NCBI GenBank assembly: GCA_013289875.1
Contig: JABCZC010000015.1
Location: forward strand, 1-64,000
Source: Acidobacteriota bacterium
Lineage (GTDB): Bacteria; Acidobacteriota; Terriglobia; Terriglobales; Acidobacteriaceae
Length of the DNA stretch: 64,000 nucleotides
Direction: 5' to 3'
Part shown: positions 8,245 to 16,050 of the stretch, piece by piece
Position numbering within the stretch: the stretch's first letter is position 1
How the letters are laid out: every line of letters starts with the position of its first letter
The notes under the pieces: generated by a model
What the model saw: only the letters and a program-made list of their open reading frames with translations
What the model was told of the DNA's origin: nothing
Databases searched by the model: none
Position numbers and translations under genes: made by a program

Positions 8245-10515
8245 TTAATTCACCGGCGACGATGGATTGTCTTCCACTGCAGGCGTGTTCCACGCTGATC
8301 TTGATGTACCCGCCGGAGTCAGGCCCTTGAGCGCGCAGCTCGAAGCATGGTTGGCTCCGGAATATTTTGATTGCGTCACATGGAAGCGGTGCAGCTTGAG
8401 GTAACGCACGCGCAACCCGCCAAGGGTGGCGGGCATGGACTGCGGAGCGCGGTTGAGATCGACCAGCACCAGCAACGACGGTTCCGCGGGATTATCCTGA
8501 CTCTGCGCCACGCCGACGCCGAAGATCGCAGAGTCAGTCATCAGACGCGGAGCATATTCACGCACAACTGCGGCAGCTCCTGCCAGCGCATTCTCAGAAA
8601 GATGAATGCCGCTCGATGTCAGTGGAGCGGCCGGCGCGAGATTGCGCGCGAGTGTCGCAGCATCTGTTGGGATCAGCTGCGTGCGCAGGCCGTCGAAGGT
8701 TTGTGGCACATCGACATACGGCCTGGACTTATCTGCATACAGGATGAGTGTAGCTTCTCCAGGACTGTCAAGGCTTTTGCCCGCAGCGATTGCCAGTATG
8801 CCCGTCGCGGGATTGATGAGTGATGCGCCAGTGGTCTCCGCGACAAACTGCGCCCGCGCCATTGCTTCGGAAGGAACAGGCAGGTTCGGCTCCGCAGACT
8901 GTGGAGCTGCGTCGTAGCGAATGCAGGCCACCTTGTGTGGAGTGGAAGTACCCACGATGCTCAGGCGACTGCCCGCCTGCGCGCCCAGCTCGCGAAGCAC
9001 ATCGCCGATGGGGTTCGCCACGCTCAGGCCATTGCCATCACCGTCCGTTCCGCCCGCAAAAAACAGCCCGACAGGCTGCGCGTTGCTGGAGTCGACGACT
9101 AGCGCACCGGAGTCGCCGCTGTCTGAGAAATTGTCCCCCGCGATGCCGATCTGGCCAGTGAAGATTTTGGAGTAGTAGGGCTGCGTCTCTGCACAGTCCT
9201 TGAAGTAGTCAATCCTGACGCTCAAATCGACGGTCTCGACGGTGGAGCAGGTGAGTCCGGTCGTTCGGCTGCTCTTTGCCAGCTCGATGCTCCCAAGGTT
9301 GCTTGAGTTGAGTGCTTCTCCGCTTCCAGCCACGGGCGGCGCGGCCCCGAGCGGGCTATTCGGTCGTGAGTTGGCCCTAGGAGCGTCAAGCTGCAGAATG
9401 CTGCCAGTGGGATCGACGGCGCCCGAGACAACCGCTGCAAGCGCGGCGTCTACGTTGCTTTGAGCAGTCGCCAGCGGCACGTAATACTTGAGAGAGCCAA
9501 CCGGACGCAGCGTTGAGCCTGCATGGCTCAGCGGTATGCAGCCATTGTCGATCAGGCCCGGTTCATCGATGGTGTCGCCGATGAGTGCCTGGTCCGACTC
9601 CGCCAGCACGTGATTGTTACTCAGGATGTATTGATTCCGGGCGGTGTCTTCCACCAGCGCGCCCAGCGTTCCGCCGCAGCAGTCAGCGATGTAGGGTGTT
9701 CCGGAGTGATCCTGGTAGGTGTCGTAATCGTTGTCATTGCCGCCGGATGTGCCGAGGGCGATTATCCCGGATTGCGCCGTCTGATTCGTCGAAGGATTGC
9801 TGTTCAAACCTTCAGTATTCAGCAGAATCTTAAGCGGGGATGTGGCCGTGGTTCCATTGACCGACGCCGCCAGATAGACGGCGCTGCTCGTAGAAAGGGA
9901 GGGGGGCGCGGTGTAGCTGACCTTGCAGCTGGTGAACTGATCCAGGCTATGCTGGCAGGTCATATGGTCGATCGTGCCGAAATTCACTGCGCCGTCGCTG
10001 GCTGCTTTCTCGGTGGGCGATGAGCTTAAGGACCACTCGACCGAGCCAGCATTGACCTCAGCGATTTCTGCGGTCGCTTCCAGTGTTCCGCCTGCAGGGA
10101 GAGCTGCGTTTTCGGGAAGCAGCGATTGCACAAAGCCCGGAGTCACCTTGATAACGGCGGCGGCGGTCGCGGAGGGATCGCTCTCCAGGCGCGCCAGGAT
10201 GCGGATCTGAACACTGTTGCGGGAAAGAGCGTTGGGTGGCGTGTAGGTGCCAGCAGCGTCGATGTGGCCTTCGCCCAATGTAGAGGCATTTTCTCCTCCT
10301 GCGATGGACCAGTTCACGGCAGCGAGTTCACCCGATGGCAGCAGCGCTGTGAACTTTGCCTGTCCGTTGGAAGTGATGGCCGTAGACGATGGCGTAATCG
10401 AAACGGCGCCGCCATTCGCACTCATCCCTGCTAGCTGTCCGGTGCCGCATCCAGCGGCGAGCAAGAGCAGTGAAGAGAGCGCAAATGCGATGTGCGGCTT
10501 GAGTCGCTTCAACAT
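8245..10515 (-). CDS. Secreted lipoprotein-like trypsin-fold serine protease with Ig-like N-terminus
   Basis: Start set at MLKRLKPH (10515), which gives a signal peptide ending in a lipobox-like LLLAAGC; the frame is open much further upstream but overlaps the permease gene. 756 residues. The first ~230 residues look like bacterial Ig-like beta domains (repeated V-x-I-x-P, L-P-A-G-G-T-L). A chymotrypsin-fold segment follows, with a candidate catalytic His in YILSNNHVLA and the nucleophile in SDSGDSGALVV. The C-terminal third is unassigned. It probably acts at the outer surface or in the periplasm. It follows the ABC permease by 86 bases and may be co-transcribed with it. Confidence 0.72.
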   Translation of the reverse strand: MLKRLKPHIAFALSSLLLLAAGCGTGQLAGMSANGGAVSITPSSTAITSNGQAKFTALLPSGELAAVNWSIAGGENASTLGEGHIDAAGTYTPPNALSRNSVQIRILARLESDPSATAAAVIKVTPGFVQSLLPENAALPAGGTLEATAEIAEVNAGSVEWSLSSSPTEKAASDGAVNFGTIDHMTCQHSLDQFTSCKVSYTAPPSLSTSSAVYLAASVNGTTATSPLKILLNTEGLNSNPSTNQTAQSGIIALGTSGGNDNDYDTYQDHSGTPYIADCCGGTLGALVEDTARNQYILSNNHVLAESDQALIGDTIDEPGLIDNGCIPLSHAGSTLRPVGSLKYYVPLATAQSNVDAALAAVVSGAVDPTGSILQLDAPRANSRPNSPLGAAPPVAGSGEALNSSNLGSIELAKSSRTTGLTCSTVETVDLSVRIDYFKDCAETQPYYSKIFTGQIGIAGDNFSDSGDSGALVVDSSNAQPVGLFFAGGTDGDGNGLSVANPIGDVLRELGAQAGSRLSIVGTSTPHKVACIRYDAAPQSAEPNLPVPSEAMARAQFVAETTGASLINPATGILAIAAGKSLDSPGEATLILYADKSRPYVDVPQTFDGLRTQLIPTDAATLARNLAPAAPLTSSGIHLSENALAGAAAVVREYAPRLMTDSAIFGVGVAQSQDNPAEPSLLVLVDLNRAPQSMPATLGGLRVRYLKLHRFHVTQSKYSGANHASSCALKGLTPAGTSRSAWNTPAVEDNPSSPVN

Positions 10516-10601
10516 ACGGCGTTCGTGGCAGGGGGAATGCTCCGTCACCATCTTAGACCCGACAAGCGGCGGACGGGTCAACAGATTCTCACAATTCAGC
10601 C

Positions 10602-11420
10602 TCAGGAGATCACCCGGCGGAGAAAGCCCTTGATTCCGAAACCGCCCAGGACTGCGAGGGAAAGAAGAAGGGCGGCGACGATCATCGGCGAAGGCATGTG
10701 TGGAACTCCCGGAGTGAGCGCCGTGCGCAGGCCTTCGCTCATATAGACGATGGGGTTCAGCAGGACAACAAATTGTAGCCAGCGGACGTGGCTGAGAACC
10801 GCCCAGGGATAGTAAACGCAACCCAGAAACGTAATAGGGATAACGACAATCGAAAAGACCAGCCCGATCTGTTGAGGTTTCACATTCGAGCCGATGGTGA
10901 GGCCGAGTGCGCCCGCCACCAGGCTGGCGAGGATAAGGGTGGTGATGAGCATGGGCCAGTTTGCCACGTGCGCGTGTACTGGAGTCGCCGGAATGAAATA
11001 CGCGAGAGGCAAAACAAGCAGTGCTGCCAGGATGCTCTGAATGGCGCTGAAGCAGATTTTCTCGATGGCCACGGCAGGAACAGGCAGAGGGCACATGACG
11101 CGATCGTCTATTTCCCGCGTGACGCCAAACTCCTGAGAGAGCGGCAGCGCAACGGCCGCGATCCCGCTGAACATGATGGCAACGGCCATCAGGCCGGGCA
11201 GCAGCACCGTTGCAAAATTTGCTCCGCCTACAGTCCCGGCCTGACCAATGTGCGGAAAAACGTAGGTAAAGACAAAAAGAAACAATAACGGTTGCATAAC
11301 CACGCGAACGATAAACGGGCCGAGCTCACGGCGCATCACGCGCAGATCGCGCTGTAACAGACCCGCAAAGGCGGTGGCGTACGGCACATTTTTCCCAGGG
11401 CTCATCAGGGTGTTATTCAC
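10602..11420 (-). CDS. ABC-2 type transporter permease (DrrB-like)
   Basis: 272 residues with six hydrophobic segments typical of ABC-2 permeases, including an early MQPLLFLFVFTYVFPHIG helix and the conserved IVYMSEGLR segment near the C-terminus. It overlaps the ATPase gene by 8 bases, so the two are translationally linked and form one exporter in the inner membrane. DrrAB-type exporters move lipids, polyketides or drugs. The substrate cannot be read from the sequence. Confidence 0.9.
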   Translation of the reverse strand: MNNTLMSPGKNVPYATAFAGLLQRDLRVMRRELGPFIVRVVMQPLLFLFVFTYVFPHIGQAGTVGGANFATVLLPGLMAVAIMFSGIAAVALPLSQEFGVTREIDDRVMCPLPVPAVAIEKICFSAIQSILAALLVLPLAYFIPATPVHAHVANWPMLITTLILASLVAGALGLTIGSNVKPQQIGLVFSIVVIPITFLGCVYYPWAVLSHVRWLQFVVLLNPIVYMSEGLRTALTPGVPHMPSPMIVAALLLSLAVLGGFGIKGFLRRVIS

Positions 11421-12357
11421 GCAACTCTCTCCCCGTTAGCCGGATGAATACCGTCTCAAGGCTGGGTTCGTTGATAGAGATGTCGCGTACGCCATAGCCA
11501 AGCGCCGCCTGTACGATCTCGGGAAGCAGGCCATCAGTTCCGTGGGCAAAGATGCGAAGGCCGCCGGGCATCGCTTCTATACTCTTGATTTGCGGCATGG
11601 AATTCAATTTGCCGACGAGTAGCCGCGTGTCCTCGCTTTGACGCAACTCCAGTTCGATGACGGTGTCCGCGCCCAGGGTAGTTTTCAGCCGCTGCGGCGC
11701 GTCCAGGGCAAGCAGCTTGCCGTGATCGATGATGGCCACCCGGTCGCACAATTCGTCCGCCTCTTCCATGTAGTGCGTGGTCAGCACCACGGTGATGCCT
11801 TCCTGGCGCAAAGCGCGCACAGTGTCCCACATGGCGATACGGCTTTGTGGATCGAGGCCGGCGCTCGGCTCGTCCAGAAACAGCACGGCCGGACGGTGAG
11901 CGATAGCACGCGAGATCTGCACGCGTTGCTGGAGCCCTCCTGAAAGCTGCGAAGGAAAACTCTCGCCGCGCTCGTGCAAGAGAAACTGCTTCAGTAGCGT
12001 ATTCGCGCGCTCCCGCGCTTCAACGCCGCTGAAACCGAAGTATTTGCAATGGTAGTAGAGATTCTCAAAAATGGTCAGTGAACGGTCGAGCGTGTTGAAC
12101 TGCGGAACGACACCGATGTTTCTGCGCGCTGCCGCCGGCCGTGCGACCACATCGATACCGGCGATGGAGACGCGGCCACTGGTTGGCAGAGTGCGCGTGG
12201 TACAGATGCCGATGGTCGTGGTTTTGCCGGCGCCATTCGGCCCTAGGAGGCCGAAGATCTCGCCTTGCTCCACAGTCAAATCGATGCCATCGACTGCGGT
12301 TATGCGCTGATGTTTATCCTGGTAGACCTTGGTGAGGTCCGCAATTTCAACGATCAC
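11413..12357 (-). CDS. ABC transporter ATP-binding protein (DrrA-like)
   Basis: 314 residues. Walker A is GPNGAGKTT (residues 39-47), the signature is QLSGGLQQRV, Walker B is VLFLDEPSAGLDP, and the switch histidine lies in LTTHYMEEADEL. The C-terminal ~80 residues form the extension common to the DrrA / CcmA branch. It energises the permease encoded by the overlapping gene downstream. A 15-bp palindrome sits 33 bases ahead of its start codon. Confidence 0.93.
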   Translation of the reverse strand: MIVEIADLTKVYQDKHQRITAVDGIDLTVEQGEIFGLLGPNGAGKTTTIGICTTRTLPTSGRVSIAGIDVVARPAAARRNIGVVPQFNTLDRSLTIFENLYYHCKYFGFSGVEARERANTLLKQFLLHERGESFPSQLSGGLQQRVQISRAIAHRPAVLFLDEPSAGLDPQSRIAMWDTVRALRQEGITVVLTTHYMEEADELCDRVAIIDHGKLLALDAPQRLKTTLGADTVIELELRQSEDTRLLVGKLNSMPQIKSIEAMPGGLRIFAHGTDGLLPEIVQAALGYGVRDISINEPSLETVFIRLTGRELRE

Positions 12358-12390
12358 AAATGCTGTGCCTGCCTGCGGGGACGTCTAGGT

Positions 12391-12405
12391 AGGCACCCGG
12401 TGCCT
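12391..12405. promoter_or_regulatory. 15-bp palindrome upstream of ABC ATPase gene
   Basis: AGGCACCCGGTGCCT: 7-bp arms around a single central C, 33 bases before the ATG of the exporter ATPase. Position and symmetry suit a repressor operator or a 5'-UTR hairpin. No regulator gene is adjacent, and which of the two it is cannot be told from sequence alone. Confidence 0.35.
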
Positions 12406-12495
12406 GCTTCCAGTATACGGCGCACATGCGTGGCGTGTTGACCACAGAGACATAAGGAGCGCAGTTGGTTGGGACTGTCAGGCTTCGGAGCTATC

Positions 12496-12762
12496 TCAGG
12501 CAGCGCTGGACTTGCGACCTTGCGGCGTTATTAACGGAGCACTGTTATTGCTCGCAGGCATGATCTTCAATTCGCCGGCGTGCGCAGCCTTCAAACGGCG
12601 CACTTCGCGCGCACTCAGGGGGAGCAAAGTTAGTGGCGAGTATGGAATGTGTGTCCCGCAGTCGAGGCATACTTTGTAAGTTTCTTCCTGCAACGTGAAC
12701 ACACGGCTTAAATGGTAGTGGCGACAGCCACGAAAAATGCCGTAGAAAAAGTTGAAGATCAT
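12496..12762 (-). CDS. Small conserved-looking protein with one CxxC
   Basis: 88 residues from the ATG at 12762, chosen because an SD-like GAGGG lies about 9 bases before it; an ATG at 12801 has none. The recognisable core is HYHLSRVFTLQEETYKVCLDCG, with one CxxC knuckle and a following IPYS. The rest is basic and ends in a disordered tail. It resembles short acidobacterial hypotheticals that I recall only loosely. A zinc or redox role is possible, but one CxxC plus upstream Cys/His is not decisive. Stands alone between the exporter and an oxidoreductase. Confidence 0.55.
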   Translation of the reverse strand: MIFNFFYGIFRGCRHYHLSRVFTLQEETYKVCLDCGTHIPYSPLTLLPLSAREVRRLKAAHAGELKIMPASNNSAPLITPQGRKSSAA

Positions 12763-12890
12763 GGGACTGCCCTCTTTTTCGCATTCAGGTTTCGCAGCCA
12801 TGGCCGATAAACCCAGGCGAGGTGCGGCACGGAGCACCACCGCGGGTTAGATGTTGAAGCGGGTGAGAAGTCGCTTTCTGGGTGGAGAAT

Positions 12891-13904
12891 TCACAATTCC
12901 ATGCCAATGACCAGCTTCCCAAAGTGCGAGCCGGCTTCCATCGTCTTCAAGGCATCTTGCACCCGGTCAAAGGCAAATACCTGATCCACCGGGGGTTGCA
13001 GCGAATGCATCGCAATGGCCTTGTTCATTTCCTCGAAATCGGCGCGCGATCCTACATAAATGCCTTGGAGATGGACCTGCTTGTGCAGAAGCGGACCGAT
13101 CTGCAGCGGCTCAGTTGACTGGCTGAGCACGCCGATTTGCGCGACCGTTCCGCCAACGCGAACCGCCTTGAGCGACTGGGCAAACGTGCCTGCGCCCCCA
13201 ACTTCGACAATCAGGTCCGCGCCGACGCCATTGGTTTGCTCCAGCACCCATTTGCCCCAATCCGCAGTGTGCTTGTAGTTCACACCCGAGTCGAGGCCGA
13301 TTTTTTGTGCTCGCGATAGCTTTTCGTCGCTGCTCGATGTACCAAGCACGCGTGCCCCCAGCAATTTCGCAAACTGCAGCGCAAAGATGGAGACGCCGCC
13401 TGTTCCCTGAATCACAACCGTGTCGCCGGACTTTGCGCGGCCTGCATGCACGACGGCGTTCCACGCTGTGACTCCGGCACAAGGGAGAGTCGCCGCCTCT
13501 TCCCAACTCAGGTGTTCGGGAATCTCGACCAGTCCGTTCTCATCGAGCGCGACGTATTCGGTAAGCATGCCATCGATGTCGCCGCCGAGCGCGCCGCGCT
13601 GTTTGGCGGCGTCGGGCGGGCCCTCGATCCAGTTCTGCATGAAGATGCCGGCCACGCGCTGGCCGATCTTCACCCGCTTCACGCCATCGCCGAGCGCTAC
13701 GACTTCGCCGGCACCATCGGAGCAGGGGATTCGCGGCAGTGCGAGTCTGGGATTGTACTTGCCGAGTACCATCATCAGGTCGCGATAGTTCAGCGAGACG
13801 GCACATATCCTGACCAGAACCTGCCCGCGAGAGGGCTGCGGCGCGGGCCGTTCTACGAGTTCCAGGCTGTCGATGCCAAAGGACGGAATTTGCCAGAGCC
13901 TCAT
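12891..13904 (-). CDS. MDR-superfamily NAD(P)-dependent oxidoreductase
   Basis: 337 residues. The medium-chain dehydrogenase/reductase fold is shown by an N-terminal GroES-like segment (QVLVRICAVSLNYRDLMMV, IPCSDGAGEV) and the coenzyme motif VIQGTGGVSIFALQFAKLLGA. The zinc ligands of classical alcohol dehydrogenases are not evident, so a quinone-oxidoreductase or enoyl-reductase type activity is more likely than a zinc alcohol dehydrogenase. Substrate unknown. It is divergent from the small gene at 13993. Confidence 0.85.
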   Translation of the reverse strand: MRLWQIPSFGIDSLELVERPAPQPSRGQVLVRICAVSLNYRDLMMVLGKYNPRLALPRIPCSDGAGEVVALGDGVKRVKIGQRVAGIFMQNWIEGPPDAAKQRGALGGDIDGMLTEYVALDENGLVEIPEHLSWEEAATLPCAGVTAWNAVVHAGRAKSGDTVVIQGTGGVSIFALQFAKLLGARVLGTSSSDEKLSRAQKIGLDSGVNYKHTADWGKWVLEQTNGVGADLIVEVGGAGTFAQSLKAVRVGGTVAQIGVLSQSTEPLQIGPLLHKQVHLQGIYVGSRADFEEMNKAIAMHSLQPPVDQVFAFDRVQDALKTMEAGSHFGKLVIGMEL

Positions 13905-13992
13905 AGCTTCTCGATTACGAAAGTAGTGCTCGTTTTTCTCCCTTCGGCTGAATATCTCACGAACGCGGCGGCCTTGGCTGTAACATCAAACT

Positions 13993-14238
13993 ATGGCCAG
14001 AGGGTGGGAAAGCAAATCAGTGGAAGAACAGGTTGCCGATCGACAGACTGACAGTGAGAATGCGCCGTCAACTGCGCGGCAAGCCTCCGCCATACATGCA
14101 GACCGGCAGCGCCAGCGTCAGGCCCTGGAACTGCAGCGCGAACGGATTCTGGATGAGCGAACTTCCAATCCTCATCGGCGCGCTGCTCTCAATGCGGCTC
14201 TCGCCGACATCGAAAAGCGGCTCCAGTCGATCTCCTAA
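13993..14238 (+). CDS. Small charged hypothetical protein
   Basis: 81 residues beginning MARGWESKSVEEQ. It is almost entirely hydrophilic, rich in Arg, Gln, Glu and Ala, with a long predicted helix (ADRQRQRQALELQRERIL) and no Cys or membrane segment. The opening motif matches short acidobacterial proteins I have a recollection of; no function is known to me. Divergent from the MDR oxidoreductase and convergent with the SDR gene. Confidence 0.6.
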   Translation: MARGWESKSVEEQVADRQTDSENAPSTARQASAIHADRQRQRQALELQRERILDERTSNPHRRAALNAALADIEKRLQSIS

Positions 14239-14268
14239 CGCCCGTTGCTACCATTCTTTTGTCAGTTC

Positions 14269-15045
14269 TCATTGCTGTTTGCGATTGAAGAGCAGAGAAT
14301 TCGCCTGGTCAATCGACGTCATCACCATTCGAGCAATATTGACGTGGGCTGGCCGGGTTGCCGACCAGACGATTGCATCGGCCACATCCGTGGGCGTGAG
14401 CGGAATGAGCCCCTGATAAACCTTCGCGGCGCGTTCGGCGTCTCCATGGAAGCGCACGAGGCTGAAATCGGTTTCCACCATGCCGGGATCGACGCTGGTG
14501 ACGCGTACCGGTGTTCCCAACACGTCCTCGCGCAAGCCATCGCTGATGGAGAGTTCTGCCGCCTTGGTTGCGCAATAGACTGCGCCATTGGGGTAAGTGA
14601 TCTCACTTGCGGTCGATCCGAGATTGATGACGTGACCTTTGCCGCGCTTGACCATCCCCGGCACAACGGCGCGTGTTACGTAGAGCAGGCCCTTGACGTT
14701 GGTGTCGATCATCTCGTCCCAGTCCTGCGTCTTGCCTTCGTAGAGCTTTTCCAGACCGCGACTTAGTCCGGCGTTGTTCACAAGAATATCGATGGCTTGC
14801 CATTCGCTGGGCAGATTTGCAATTGCACTCTCAACCGCGGCGCGGTCGCGGACGTCGAGTGGAAACACATGCACGCCCTCCGCGCCAACTGAAAGCAGTT
14901 TTGGCTTCGCTTCTTCCAGCCGATCCATTCGCCGGGCTGAGAGCAGGAGCCGCGCGCCTTCCTGAGCAAAGGCGATAGCACATGCCTCGCCGATGCCCGA
15001 ACTTGCGCCGGTGATCAAGACAATCGAGCCGTTCAGTTTTCCCAT
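14269..15045 (-). CDS. Short-chain dehydrogenase/reductase (YdfG-like)
   Basis: 258 residues from MGKLNGSIV (15045). Classical SDR features are present: cofactor motif TGASSGIG near residue 12, NNAG, and the catalytic Ser with YCATK (Tyr-x3-Lys). The sequence resembles NADP-dependent 3-hydroxy acid dehydrogenases of the YdfG group, which oxidise serine- or hydroxy-acid-like substrates, but the exact substrate is not determinable. It lies 14 bases downstream of the beta-hydroxyacid dehydrogenase gene on the same strand, so the two are likely co-transcribed. Confidence 0.88.
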   Translation of the reverse strand: MGKLNGSIVLITGASSGIGEACAIAFAQEGARLLLSARRMDRLEEAKPKLLSVGAEGVHVFPLDVRDRAAVESAIANLPSEWQAIDILVNNAGLSRGLEKLYEGKTQDWDEMIDTNVKGLLYVTRAVVPGMVKRGKGHVINLGSTASEITYPNGAVYCATKAAELSISDGLREDVLGTPVRVTSVDPGMVETDFSLVRFHGDAERAAKVYQGLIPLTPTDVADAIVWSATRPAHVNIARMVMTSIDQANSLLFNRKQQ

Positions 15046-15059
15046 GACAATATCGTAAG

Positions 15060-15941
15060 TCACTTCGCGTCGTCTGTGATGCTCTGCGTGAGCCGGTAAT
15101 AGCCGGCGGCCCAGTCCCGGTCTTTCATGCCCGCCTCGATGGCCATCCGAAGTTTTTCTTCGAAGGCATCTGCCAGCGGTGTCTGTACGCCGGCAGATTC
15201 GGCGGCGTTGCGGAACAGGCGGATATCCTTCTCGCCAAGCGAAATGGTACCGCCGGGCTGTTGCGGAGGATCGAGCATGATCTTGCCGTAGCTTTGATAG
15301 AAGGGCGATTGAAACAGCGCGCTGTTGATTGTCTCGAGAAAGATTCTGGGGTCGATACCAAGAGCTTCGGCATAGACGAGCCCCTCGGACAACGACGCGA
15401 TCATCGCTGTAATCAGAAAATTCCCGCCCAGTTTGAGCGCGTGAGCGCTCGAAGGCCTCTCCGAAACGATGGTGACGCCGCGGCTGAACGATTCGAGAAG
15501 AGGCCGGATCTTCGCTATGGTCGACGGGTTGCCTGCGGCTGTCGTCCAAAGGCGACCTTCTTCCGCAATGTTGGGGCGGCCGAACACCGGCGCTGCCGCA
15601 AAATCGCTGCCAGTGGCACGGTGCGCTTCGGTGAGACGGTCTGAAAGCTTTACGCTAATGGTGCTGAGCGAAACATGAATGCCATCCGGTGGCATAGCCG
15701 TGAGGGCGTTCGCCGTGAACATCACGTCTTCGAGCGCCGCATCGTCCATAACCATGGTGAAAGCGACTTCGGAGTGGGCGACCGCTTCGGCTGGCGAACT
15801 GGCTACAGTCGCGCCCAGCGCCTTGAGTGGCTCAGCACGCGCAGGCGTGCGATTCCAAACGGTGAGTTTGTGACCCGCGTTCGATAAGTGCCGTGTGACG
15901 GCGCTCCCCATTTTTCCCAAACCAAGAAATGCAAGGCGCAT
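15060..15941 (-). CDS. Beta-hydroxyacid dehydrogenase family oxidoreductase
   Basis: 293 residues from MRLAFLGLGKMGSAV (15941), which places the GLGKMG Rossmann motif at the N-terminus as in 3-hydroxyisobutyrate / glyoxylate-succinic semialdehyde reductases. The substrate-binding region (HVSLSTISVKLS) and the catalytic Lys region (HALKLGGNFLITAM) are present. The motif FAAAPVFGRPNIAEEG is typical of GLYR-like members. It probably reduces short aldehydes or oxidises beta-hydroxyacids in the cytosol. The SDR gene follows at once. Confidence 0.88.
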   Translation of the reverse strand: MRLAFLGLGKMGSAVTRHLSNAGHKLTVWNRTPARAEPLKALGATVASSPAEAVAHSEVAFTMVMDDAALEDVMFTANALTAMPPDGIHVSLSTISVKLSDRLTEAHRATGSDFAAAPVFGRPNIAEEGRLWTTAAGNPSTIAKIRPLLESFSRGVTIVSERPSSAHALKLGGNFLITAMIASLSEGLVYAEALGIDPRIFLETINSALFQSPFYQSYGKIMLDPPQQPGGTISLGEKDIRLFRNAAESAGVQTPLADAFEEKLRMAIEAGMKDRDWAAGYYRLTQSITDDAK

Positions 15942-15999
15942 GTAAATTCCTCGTCTTCCTGACGATGATTTGGATGAAAGAGACGCGGAGCGGATTGCA

Positions 16000-16030
16000 A
16001 AAAGAAAGGCCGCCCGTGAAAGAGCGGCCT
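16000..16030 (-). terminator. Intrinsic terminator of the OmpA-family gene
   Basis: Read on the minus strand, AGGCCGC and GCGGCCT arms (plus-strand 16024-16030 and 16007-16013) form a 7-bp GC-rich stem followed by TTTCTTTTTG. It lies 21 bases past the ompA stop. Stem plus T-rich tail is the classic rho-independent form. It also separates ompA from the dehydrogenase pair downstream. Confidence 0.85.
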
Positions 16031-16050
16031 GAAGTCTTTTGCAACCCGCG

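Noticed and set aside
10516-11094. Long N-terminal extension of the serine protease frame
   Set aside because: Overlaps the ABC permease on the same strand and reads as low-complexity Arg/Pro/His; a signal peptide begins at 10515.
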